A DNA stretch of 64,000 bases from CALBPI01 sp038521865 (GTDB lineage: Bacteria > Pseudomonadota > Gammaproteobacteria > Steroidobacterales > Woeseiaceae), in NCBI GenBank assembly GCA_038521865.1, contig JBCBKO010000006.1, positions 62,001 through 126,000 on the forward strand, written 5' to 3'. The notes under the pieces were generated by a model, which did not search any database, was not told where the DNA came from, and saw only the letters and a list, made by a program, of their open reading frames with translations. Position 1 is the stretch's first letter. The number at the start of each line of letters is the position of its first letter. Position numbers and translations under genes: made by a program. Shown here in pieces: positions 44,258 through 51,811 of the stretch.

Positions 44258-46065
44258 GGTTCACTCCGGTCATCGGGCCATAGCATGTTGCCGTCCTGAT
44301 CGGTACGCCGCCTCTGATATTGACGGCGGAACTTCGCGCGCAGCAGCCCGCCCGGATCGTCCGGCACCCGTCGCAGCCATTGCTGCAGCGATTGTTCTGT
44401 CTCCTGCGCCTCTTGCGCCTGCTGCAGCTCTGCTGCTGCCTCTTCCACAGCAGATTCGTCGCCCGATTCCTGAGCTTCGCGTAACGCCTGCATCAATTCA
44501 GCGATATCTCGCGCCTCCTCCTGCTCATCACGTTCGCGTTCGGTCTCCTGACCTTCACCATCACTGTTGCCCGAAGGCTCCCCTGCACTGTCGCTGGCAC
44601 TCTCGCCCGAGGCATCGTCGGAGTTCTCACCGTCGCTCTCGTCCTGCGGGTCACCTTGCTCACCTTCTTGCTGACCGGATTCACCGGAGTCGTTAGGGGG
44701 CTCAGGCAGCGATTCCAACAGCGCAAGGTTATGTGCCGCATCCTCGTGATTTGGATCAACGGCCAGCGCTTCACGCAGAACGGATTTGGCTTGTTCAATC
44801 TCTCCGGCCTGCGCGAGAGCCGTGCCCTCGTTGTAGAGCGCCTCGGCGCCCTCTAGCGCACGCCAGGCTTCTGCACTCGCTGCGAAGTCTCCCTGCCGGT
44901 AAGCGGCAGTCGCCTGCCAGCCTGGATTGCGGAACAACTCAGCCGCCCTCGCCGCATCGCCTGCCTCCAACGCCGCTTTTGCACGTTGATCGTCGTTTCT
45001 GAACCAGTCGGTCAGTGCATTCGCGCTGGCAGTCTCTGAAGGCATGATCAAGACCAAGACGATTGGAGCCAACACGACGCTGCGGCGCAAAACCCACGCA
45101 ATCATGGGCAGGCACAAAAGCAGCAACCAAGGGCCAGCATCTCTCCACTGCTCTACTTCCATCGCCTCTTCTGCGCGTGCTTCGGCGGCGCGCTTGCGCG
45201 CACTATCGGTAAGCCCTAATGCATTAAGGTCGCTCGAGTTGCTGGTCATATTCGCGTACCGACCTCGACCTGCACGTGCAAGACGCGCAAGTCCGGTCGG
45301 ATCCAGTTTCGGTAAGGCAATTGTGCCACGTGTATCGGTAACGAATCCGCCACGCGACTCAGGTATCGGGCCGCCCTCGACAGTACCCACGCCCATCACA
45401 TGCAACCGGTGCCCCTCTGACGCAAGTTCCCGTGCCGCGTTCATCGCTGTTGTCAGATTCGCGCCATCGGTGATCAACAACACGTCACCGCTTCGGACCT
45501 CCGCGCGTCGAAAGAGTTGCAGCGCTTTTCGAATACCGCTCTCCGGATAGCTACCGCGCGTCGGCATGAGACTGGTGTCCAGTGCCATCACCTGACTGGC
45601 AATCGTGGCGCCGTCAGAGGTCAATGGAGTGACCACAAACGCATTCGCGCTAAAAACCAGCAAGGCGGTATCGCCGTCCTTACGCTCCGCAAGCACGTCC
45701 AGCAGTTTCAATCTGGCTCGAGTCAGCCGGGAAGGTGCAACGTCAGTAGCATCCATCGATCTTGAGAGGTCCAGCGCGATGACAAGCGCATCACTGCCTC
45801 GTTGCACCGGCAGCGAGACGCGCTCCCAGCTAGGCCCTGCAAGTCCAACCAAGCCGATCACTGCCGCCACCAACGCCAACCATTGCAGCGCACCGGCGCG
45901 TTGTTCGCGCCCGTCACTGATCATGATCGCGTGCAGCGCCGGATCCACCCAACGATGCCACGGCGACGCTGCCCCAACGCCACGCCGTCGCAGCCACAAC
46001 CAAACCGCGATGACGAGTGGTATTGCCAGTAGCCACGCGGGCCTTATCCAATGAAATTCACTCAT
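44251..46065 (-). CDS. BatB-BatC fusion (VWA plus TPR)
   Basis: Single 604-residue chain combining two Bat proteins. N-terminal membrane helices (8-25, 60-77) and a von Willebrand A domain with MIDAS DLSRSMD (Asp99, Ser101, Ser103) form the BatB part; two further hydrophobic helices (about 305-345) lead to periplasmic TPR repeats (ALEAGDAARAAELF, LYNEGTALAQAGEIEQA, ALAVDPNHEDAAHNLAL) of BatC. A long Glu/Ser/Gly/Gln low-complexity stretch (about 455-530) and a glutamine/alanine coiled coil follow. It starts 7 bases inside batA. Confidence 0.9.
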   Translation of the reverse strand: MSEFHWIRPAWLLAIPLVIAVWLWLRRRGVGAASPWHRWVDPALHAIMISDGREQRAGALQWLALVAAVIGLVGLAGPSWERVSLPVQRGSDALVIALDLSRSMDATDVAPSRLTRARLKLLDVLAERKDGDTALLVFSANAFVVTPLTSDGATIASQVMALDTSLMPTRGSYPESGIRKALQLFRRAEVRSGDVLLITDGANLTTAMNAARELASEGHRLHVMGVGTVEGGPIPESRGGFVTDTRGTIALPKLDPTGLARLARAGRGRYANMTSNSSDLNALGLTDSARKRAAEARAEEAMEVEQWRDAGPWLLLLCLPMIAWVLRRSVVLAPIVLVLIMPSETASANALTDWFRNDDQRAKAALEAGDAARAAELFRNPGWQATAAYRQGDFAASAEAWRALEGAEALYNEGTALAQAGEIEQAKSVLREALAVDPNHEDAAHNLALLESLPEPPNDSGESGQQEGEQGDPQDESDGENSDDASGESASDSAGEPSGNSDGEGQETERERDEQEEARDIAELMQALREAQESGDESAVEEAAAELQQAQEAQETEQSLQQWLRRVPDDPGGLLRAKFRRQYQRRRTDQDGNMLWPDDRSEPW

Positions 46066-47089
46066 TGGCTTCGTACCGTCGGCCGCGAGTCTTCAACGGG
46101 ATCGCGAGCGCGAACATCAATACCGCCAGCGAGGCTGGCCAGAAGAACAGCTCCTCATAAGTCCTGAAGCCGTCCTCGTCGTCCGCCGCCGGCTCAAGCT
46201 TATCCAGCTCGTCATAAATCGCCTGCATGGAGCGCGTGTCAGTGGCGCGAAAATAGCGTCCACCTGTCTGCGCAGCGATAGCCTTGAGTGTCTTCTCATC
46301 CAGGTCGCGCGATGGCAGAACCAGACCCGGAACCCTCGACCTGTAGGTGCTGCGCTCGGCGCCAATGCCGATAGTGTAGATCCTAAGACCCACGGTTGCT
46401 GCAAGCTCCGACGCTTTTTGGGGGTCGATCTCGCCAGCCGTGTTGGCGCCGTCGGTGAGCAGCACAAGAATGTGTTCCTCGTCCTTTTTTTCTGACTCAC
46501 GAATACGCTTCACCGCCAAACCGATTGCATCTCCGATCGCGGTCTTTTCTCCCGCAAGTCCGCTCTCCGCCTCCATCAGGAGCGTACCCAGAGTGTCCCG
46601 ATCGAAGGTCAGCGGCGTCTGCAAATAAGCCCGTTCGCCGAACAAAATCAGTCCCAGGCGATCACCCGCGCGACGATCGATGAATTGCGCGGCCACGGCC
46701 TTGGTGGCCGAAAGGCGATCAACGCTACGGCCATTGAGCGCAAAGTCCTTTTCATTCATTGACCCCGACAGATCCACTGCCAACATCAGATTGCGGCCCG
46801 TAACAGGCGCTGAGCGACTCTCCGAGAGTGACTGTGGCCGCATTGCGGCAGCACACAGGGCAAGCCAGCCGAGGGTCAGCAAAAGCGCCGGCAACCAGAA
46901 CCGCGTCAAGCCGCTGCCCCGCTCCGTGCCCAACGCACGAAAGCCAACCCCCGCCGGTAATTGCAGCGCCGGCGTATGGCGGCGGTCACGTTTGGATAAC
47001 AGCGCGAGCAGCCACGGTACCGGCACGACCAAACCCAGCCAGGGCCAAGCAAAGACCAGCCATTCCGGAAGCCAGGACACACCGCTCAT
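46058..47089 (-). CDS. batA: BatA, VWA-domain membrane protein
   Basis: Membrane protein of 343 residues from the ATG at 47089, which overlaps the DUF4381 stop (ATGA). Two N-terminal helices (about 10-30 and 65-82) precede a VWA domain with the MIDAS motif AVDLSGSMNEKD (Asp106, Ser108, Ser110) and VLLTDGANTAG; a C-terminal helix (about 320-337) closes it. It likely forms a complex with BatB/C and the MoxR ATPase at the inner membrane. Confidence 0.9.
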   Translation of the reverse strand: MSGVSWLPEWLVFAWPWLGLVVPVPWLLALLSKRDRRHTPALQLPAGVGFRALGTERGSGLTRFWLPALLLTLGWLALCAAAMRPQSLSESRSAPVTGRNLMLAVDLSGSMNEKDFALNGRSVDRLSATKAVAAQFIDRRAGDRLGLILFGERAYLQTPLTFDRDTLGTLLMEAESGLAGEKTAIGDAIGLAVKRIRESEKKDEEHILVLLTDGANTAGEIDPQKASELAATVGLRIYTIGIGAERSTYRSRVPGLVLPSRDLDEKTLKAIAAQTGGRYFRATDTRSMQAIYDELDKLEPAADDEDGFRTYEELFFWPASLAVLMFALAIPLKTRGRRYEANE

Positions 47090-47601
47090 ACTCGACCCTC
47101 TCGTTTTCGGGTCTTGGTCACTTGCTGCAACCACTGCTCACAAGCGTTGCCGAGCTCAGCGACTCCAGCGGCATCGAGTGGTGGTGTTGACGGGCGATAC
47201 ACGCCATCTATCAGGAGACTTGCGGGCAGCTCCGAGAATAGTCCCGTATCGCTGGGATCAAGCAGGCGGCGCCACGCATCGCCGACTGGCGCAGCAGCCT
47301 CGGTCCGTCCGTGAGCCGCAATCGCGACGCGGCGAAGCCACTCGCTGAGGTCTGCCAGAAGCTGATGATCGTTGTTTTGTTCGTGCCAGCGATCGACACA
47401 GGCCCGAAGGTGCGAACGCGCAAGGCGTCGCAACGTGCCGCCGCGGTACCAATACACAGACAGTACCGCGATAGCGACCACCAAGACGCTGCCAACAACC
47501 CACCAGCCAGGCCCCAAAGGCCACCAACCGATCGGCGCCGGCTCGTGAATATCACGCAACCCCAACGCATCCAACGTGGGCTGAGTCTGCGCCCAGATCA
47601 A
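47086..47601 (-). CDS. DUF4381 membrane protein, TTG start
   Basis: Protein of 171 residues of the DUF4381 family: LRDIHEPAPIGWWPLGPGWW, one transmembrane helix (about 38-55), then a cytoplasmic helical region (LADLSEWLRRVAIAAHG). This protein regularly sits between DUF58 and BatA in MoxR operons. The start is TTG at 47599-47601, overlapping the DUF58 stop as TTGA, with GGGAG six bases upstream; the frame before it lies inside the DUF58 gene and lacks homology. Confidence 0.88.
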   Translation of the reverse strand: MIWAQTQPTLDALGLRDIHEPAPIGWWPLGPGWWVVGSVLVVAIAVLSVYWYRGGTLRRLARSHLRACVDRWHEQNNDHQLLADLSEWLRRVAIAAHGRTEAAAPVGDAWRRLLDPSDTGLFSELPASLLIDGVYRPSTPPLDAAGVAELGNACEQWLQQVTKTRKREGRV

Positions 47602-48515
47602 CGCACGCTCCCGGTCATTTTCTGCAAGCTGGCGAGTGCGGCATCTTCCGTGCTGATGAGCCGCATACTCGCACCAGCACCGCGGCATATTGACTCAATC
47701 GCTGCAACGCGCGCGTCGAAACGTTCCTTCCAGCGCTTCGCCTGCGCACCGCCAGTATCCACTTCCAGCCGCGTGCCGTTAACCATTACCGGGTAGACAC
47801 CTGCCGGTGGTAGTTCCCGTTCCAGCGGATCGTGAACAAAACAGATCATCAGGTTGTTGTGTGCCGCCAGTGCGCGCAGATGAGCTGCACAAACATCATC
47901 GAATCCAGAGAAGTCGCTGATCATCGCCACGAGGCTGCCGGGATGCGCAACGCGCCGAAGGCCGGCGAGCGTTCTTTGCAAGTTCGGTCGAGGTGCATCT
48001 CGTACGGGGGCTTGCAACGCTTCCAACTGATGAATCATTCGCAGGATGGCGCGTTTGCCGAGCAGGGGGCGCAACTCAACACGCGACAAATCGTTGAAGA
48101 GAAATCCGCCCAGTCGGTCACCACGTTGGATCGCACACCAACCGAGCAGAGCCGCGAGTCGCGCCGCCTGGACTGACTTGAAGACGCCCCTGGTGGCGAA
48201 GTGCATTGTGTGCCGTTGATCGACCCAGCAAAAGACCGGGCGTTCACGCTCTTCCCTGAACAGTTTGGTGTACGCCCGACCCGTTCGCGCAGTAACGCGC
48301 CAGTCAATGCTGCGCGGGTCATCACCCGGTTGATAAAGTCGAGTCTCGTCGAACTCCATGCCTCGGCCTTTGAAGTGCGACAGATACTGGCCACCCTTTC
48401 GCGCGCGTACCCGCAACGCCTGGAGTGACAGGGCACGCGCATCATGTCTAAGCGCAATCAAATCACTTTGGCGAACCTCAACACGCGAGGACAGGTTGTC
48501 GGACGCAACGGCCAT
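47598..48515 (-). CDS. DUF58 domain protein
   Basis: Cytosolic VWA-like protein of 305 residues with the DUF58 signature QPGDDPRSIDWRVTARTG and KLFREERERP near residues 62-95, and VAMISDFSGFDD later. It normally partners with MoxR. The gene begins 15 bases after the MoxR stop and overlaps the DUF4381 start. Confidence 0.9.
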   Translation of the reverse strand: MAVASDNLSSRVEVRQSDLIALRHDARALSLQALRVRARKGGQYLSHFKGRGMEFDETRLYQPGDDPRSIDWRVTARTGRAYTKLFREERERPVFCWVDQRHTMHFATRGVFKSVQAARLAALLGWCAIQRGDRLGGFLFNDLSRVELRPLLGKRAILRMIHQLEALQAPVRDAPRPNLQRTLAGLRRVAHPGSLVAMISDFSGFDDVCAAHLRALAAHNNLMICFVHDPLERELPPAGVYPVMVNGTRLEVDTGGAQAKRWKERFDARVAAIESICRGAGASMRLISTEDAALASLQKMTGSVR

Positions 48516-48530
48516 TGGGTGGAAAACCCG

Positions 48531-49499
48531 TCAGGGAACCCCAACGCCAGCCACGATACCGGAAACGAACTGATCGGCATCCATGCCGTCGGCCTCGGCT
48601 TCGAAGCTCAGAAGAATACGGTGCCGCAAGACGTCAGCGACGACCGCCTGAACATCGTCCGGACCTACGTAGTCGCGACCTTGCAGCCACGCATGCGCAC
48701 GCGCTGTGCGGTCGAGCGCGATACTGGCACGGGGACTCGCCCCAAACTGCACGGCGCTGGCAAGACTCGCGTCGACGGTCGAAGGGTCTCGCGTCGCCAC
48801 AACAAGATTGATGATGTAGCGCTCGACCTCCTCCGCCAGATGCAAACCCAGCACCTGCTGTCGCGCCGCAAGAATCGCGTCCTGCGAAATTCTGCGCTCG
48901 GGCGTGAAATGTTCTTCGCCTTTGCGCAGCGCTTCGCCACGATTCAGGCGTAGGATTCGCTGCTCATCATCTGCGCTCGGGTAGTCAACATTGACGTGCA
49001 AAAGGAACCGGTCGAGCTGGGCTTCCGGTAGCGGGTAGGTGCCCTCCTGCTCGATCGGGTTCTGTGTCGCCATCACCATAAACAGATCCGGCAAAGGATA
49101 GGTACGCTTGCCAACGGTGATCTGTCGCTCCTCCATCGCCTCCAGCAATGCCGACTGGACTTTCGCTGGCGCTCGGTTGATCTCATCCGCCAGCACAAGG
49201 TTGTGGAACAGAGGGCCGCGGCGGAAGCGGAACGAGCCATCTTCCGGGCGGTATATTTCGGTTCCCGTAAGGTCGGCGGGCAACAGATCAGGCGTGAATT
49301 GGAGTCGATGGAAGTCACCATCGACGCTGTCGCTCAGCACCTTGATCGCGCGCGTCTTAGCAAGCCCCGGTGCGCCTTCAACCAAGAGGTGACCGTCGCA
49401 AAGCAATGCGATCAGCATACGATTAACGAGATGGGGCTGGCCGATGACCAGCTGACCGATGTGTTGCTGGAGTAGTTGGAATTGCTGGTTGGGGCTCAC
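48531..49499 (-). CDS. MoxR-family AAA+ ATPase
   Basis: AAA+ chaperone-like ATPase of 322 residues: Walker A GAPGLAKT (42-49), LTGTEIYRP, Walker B LVLADEINRAP, LLEAMEERQITV and sensor-1 MATQNPIEQEGTYPLPEAQLDRF. It heads the operon and probably remodels complexes containing the VWA proteins encoded downstream. The start is GTG. About 140 bases separate it from the divergent lipoprotein gene. Confidence 0.93.
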   Translation of the reverse strand: MSPNQQFQLLQQHIGQLVIGQPHLVNRMLIALLCDGHLLVEGAPGLAKTRAIKVLSDSVDGDFHRLQFTPDLLPADLTGTEIYRPEDGSFRFRRGPLFHNLVLADEINRAPAKVQSALLEAMEERQITVGKRTYPLPDLFMVMATQNPIEQEGTYPLPEAQLDRFLLHVNVDYPSADDEQRILRLNRGEALRKGEEHFTPERRISQDAILAARQQVLGLHLAEEVERYIINLVVATRDPSTVDASLASAVQFGASPRASIALDRTARAHAWLQGRDYVGPDDVQAVVADVLRHRILLSFEAEADGMDADQFVSGIVAGVGVP

Positions 49500-49641
49500 A
49501 GTACTTCGCGCTCCGTTGGCGTCGGCCTAGTTACAGAGCCAAAAAGTGTAGAGGATCAACGGCTCCGGCGACATACCCGCAGGTGCATTCGCCTCCCGCA
49601 GTCGCTACTCTCGGCCCCTTATGTACCCTAGCGGACCGTCA

Positions 49642-50196
49642 ATGCGCCGATTCGTTCTGTTTCTGTTCCTGCTCCTGGCAGCGACCGCCTGCGGCGGCGA
49701 GCCAGAATCAGACTTATCGATCGAGGCGCAAGCCACGTCGATCGAAGCGTGCACAGCCGCACTGCAAACACTTCGCGGCGAGTTGTTTGGCGCTTTGCAT
49801 GGCGTGCTGAGCGCACGCGCCGAGCCTTCGATTTGCGCCGGGAGTCGACGACCGAAGGGCGGCGTGCGATTGCGTTACCGAAGCGAGGCGAATGAATCCC
49901 TCCCCGAGACACTGATCATTATCGGTATCGATTCAGTCGAATCGGGCAAAACCGCCACCGCTTTGCGAACCACCGTGACGATGATCGACGAGACCAACCA
50001 ACGCTTTTTTTCGACGGCCGATCAAGCGCACTGTTTCGCCGATATCACGGACCACGAAGTCCTGCACGAAAACGTTCGCAGCGTGGTCACCGGCGTTCTC
50101 TGGTGTACCGCTGCCATCGCGGCGGTTAGTGGTGAGGGGAGTATCCGAATCCGTGATCTCGAGTTTCAAAGCGTCATCGACTGGAAAGGCTCATGA
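49642..50196 (+). CDS. Lipoprotein of unknown function
   Basis: Protein of 184 residues with a short Arg-led signal and lipobox ATAC (Cys about 18). The mature part contains five further cysteines but no family I know. The ATG at 49642 is preferred over one seven codons upstream because it begins the signal peptide directly. It overlaps the DUF192 gene (ATGA), so the two are translated together. Confidence 0.7.
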   Translation: MRRFVLFLFLLLAATACGGEPESDLSIEAQATSIEACTAALQTLRGELFGALHGVLSARAEPSICAGSRRPKGGVRLRYRSEANESLPETLIIIGIDSVESGKTATALRTTVTMIDETNQRFFSTADQAHCFADITDHEVLHENVRSVVTGVLWCTAAIAAVSGEGSIRIRDLEFQSVIDWKGS

Positions 50197-50672
50197 AGTC
50201 TGCACTTCGCGCATTTGTACTGACGTGGCTCAGCATATCGGCACTAGCTGTGGATCTTCCCGAGCGACCCATCGATTTTGATCGACTGCGTTCCGAGTTC
50301 GATGCGGTTAGCGTGATCGTCGAGGGCCGCGTGACCTGCGTGTTGATCGACGCTCTCATTGCGGACACCCGGGAAAAGCAACGTCGCGGACTGATGTGGG
50401 TGCAATCCATGCCGCTCGATGCGGGGATGATATTCGACAACTCGCCTGCTCGACAGGTCTCTATGTGGATGAAGAACACACTCATTCCACTGGATATTCT
50501 TTTCATCGACCGCAGAGGTCGAGTGATCAACATCGAGCGCAACAACGAGCCGCTGTCGCTCTCGGCGATCGCTTCGGACGCCCCCGCACGCTACACGCTT
50601 GAGTTAAACGGGGGCCGTGCCGAGTCTCTCGGTCTAAAACGCGGCTCTCATGTGTGGGTCGAATCCCTCTAG
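50193..50672 (+). CDS. Secreted DUF192 protein
   Basis: Periplasmic protein of 159 residues: signal peptide (about 1-19) followed by the DUF192 core QRRGLMWVQSMPLDAGMIF, MWMKNTLIPLDILFID and the C-terminal ELNGGRAESLGLKRG. The fold is a beta-barrel; the biochemical role is not established. It is coupled to the lipoprotein gene upstream and converges on the next gene with three bases between. Confidence 0.87.
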   Translation: MKSALRAFVLTWLSISALAVDLPERPIDFDRLRSEFDAVSVIVEGRVTCVLIDALIADTREKQRRGLMWVQSMPLDAGMIFDNSPARQVSMWMKNTLIPLDILFIDRRGRVINIERNNEPLSLSAIASDAPARYTLELNGGRAESLGLKRGSHVWVESL

Positions 50673-50675
50673 CGT

Positions 50676-51296
50676 TCACTCGATGCGCTTCACCCGAACA
50701 GTGCGGTTAGATCCCTCGACCTTCAGCCGGTAGCTGCTGAATGCACGCCGGCGAATCGTGACTTTGGGATTCGCGGGTCCCTGGTGACGCCAGCGCCCCG
50801 GCTGCGTTTGCTGCCACACCTGGCCGTTCTCGAGGTAGAACTTCGTGTTACCCCACCAGCCGTCGTAGTCGCCCACTAAACGCGACTCCAGCTCATCCGC
50901 ATTGGCGGTCTCGACCTGCTCGAGACCGAAACGCTCCACCAAATCCTCGCTCTCGTCAGTAGAGTCAGCCGTTTGCGGCGCCGCCGGCACCGGTTGAGGC
51001 TCGACCGCACGTTTTTCCGGGGCGGGGATACCTGCGCTGGAAGCATCGTGTGGCGCTTCGACGAGGGGCTCCTCGGGCAACGGCATAGCTTCAGCTTTCG
51101 GAGCGGGCTCCGGAGCTGCCGGCGGCTCGGCCGGGGGCGCCTGCTCCCCAGCAAGTGCGTCATAGCACTCAACGCGTTCGGCAGGGTCCTCGATAGCCCG
51201 ACACTTAGCCAAGCCTTCCAAGCTTTCGCCGGTATCCGCCTGAGCCTGCGCGCTCAGAATCACTGATAGAGCCGCTAATGAAAAGCGTCCGACCAT
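50676..51296 (-). CDS. Secreted Pro/Glu-rich protein, unknown
   Basis: Protein of 206 residues: signal peptide (about 1-20, ending AQAQA), a short Cys-containing helix CRAIEDPAERVECYDALAG seen in several periplasmic proteins, a Pro/Ala/Glu linker (about 52-110), and a C-terminal beta-rich domain (VGDYDGWWGNTKFYLENGQVW, then RRAFSSYRLKVEG). The cysteines at about 32 and 44 could form a disulfide. Function not recognised. Confidence 0.72.
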   Translation of the reverse strand: MVGRFSLAALSVILSAQAQADTGESLEGLAKCRAIEDPAERVECYDALAGEQAPPAEPPAAPEPAPKAEAMPLPEEPLVEAPHDASSAGIPAPEKRAVEPQPVPAAPQTADSTDESEDLVERFGLEQVETANADELESRLVGDYDGWWGNTKFYLENGQVWQQTQPGRWRHQGPANPKVTIRRRAFSSYRLKVEGSNRTVRVKRIE

Positions 51297-51808
51297 GGTG
51301 AACCACTCCAGAGAATATCGAAGGCGCCGAGTGTAACCGGAACGCTACAGAACGTCTCGCTGACGCTGTGTGTTTTTAGCAACAAGCGGGGCTTGTTGTT
51401 GTGAATCTGCGCATTTCGGATTCGTTCCCACCGTATACAAACGCAAAAAATATCGACTCAATCACGCTTCAATTCAGCGTTTTCACGAACTGCAGATTAC
51501 GACGAAAAACCCTTCTTTTCATTGTTTTTCATGCATTTACACCTAGCGCATCCGATTTTCGTTGGCGCGGACTTTGCTAAGCATCTCTTAGACGCTGTGC
51601 GCTTTTTACAACAGCTCGTTGGTAATTCGCGTCACCGTGCTATAGTCCGGCGCACTCATTCGGAGACGAATGTGTGGGGTGGTAGCAAGGGAAACCAACA
51701 ACAATAACGGTCGCGTGAACATCCATTTCGGTGTTTAAGGGGTCCGCCTTGCAACTGCTCGCATGCCATTTCTTGAGAAATAAAACCCAGTTAGCTCAGG
51801 AGGAATTC
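51297..51808 (+). promoter_or_regulatory. Intergenic control region of the TonB receptor gene
   Basis: This AT-richer 512-base region separates the divergent 51296 gene from the TonB receptor. It carries a sigma-70-like promoter at 51619-51646, a leader of roughly 155 bases, a strong ribosome binding site at 51798-51803, and an 8-bp inverted repeat (CAACAAGC, GGG, GCTTGTTG) at 51380-51398 that may be an operator for either gene. No convincing gene lies in it; a 61-codon frame at 51522-51707 has no support. Confidence 0.6.
51619..51646 (+). promoter_or_regulatory. Probable sigma-70 promoter of the TonB receptor
   Basis: TTGGTA (51619-51624), a 16-base spacer and TATAGT (51641-51646) form a good vegetative promoter. 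Transcription would begin near 51654, about 155 bases before the start codon. Confidence 0.65.
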
Positions 51809-51811
51809 ATG
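51798..51811 (+). promoter_or_regulatory. Consensus ribosome binding site deciding the TonB receptor start
   Basis: AGGAGG at 51798-51803, five bases ahead of the ATG at 51809, is the best Shine-Dalgarno in the window. It fixes the start over an in-frame start at 51731. Confidence 0.9.

Noticed and set aside
51380..51398. 8-bp inverted repeat as a terminator
   Set aside because: No T run follows on either strand and the genes on either side diverge from here; an operator is more likely.
51522..51707. 61-codon frame upstream of the TonB receptor
   Set aside because: Runs through the promoter at 51619-51646 and has no ribosome binding site.
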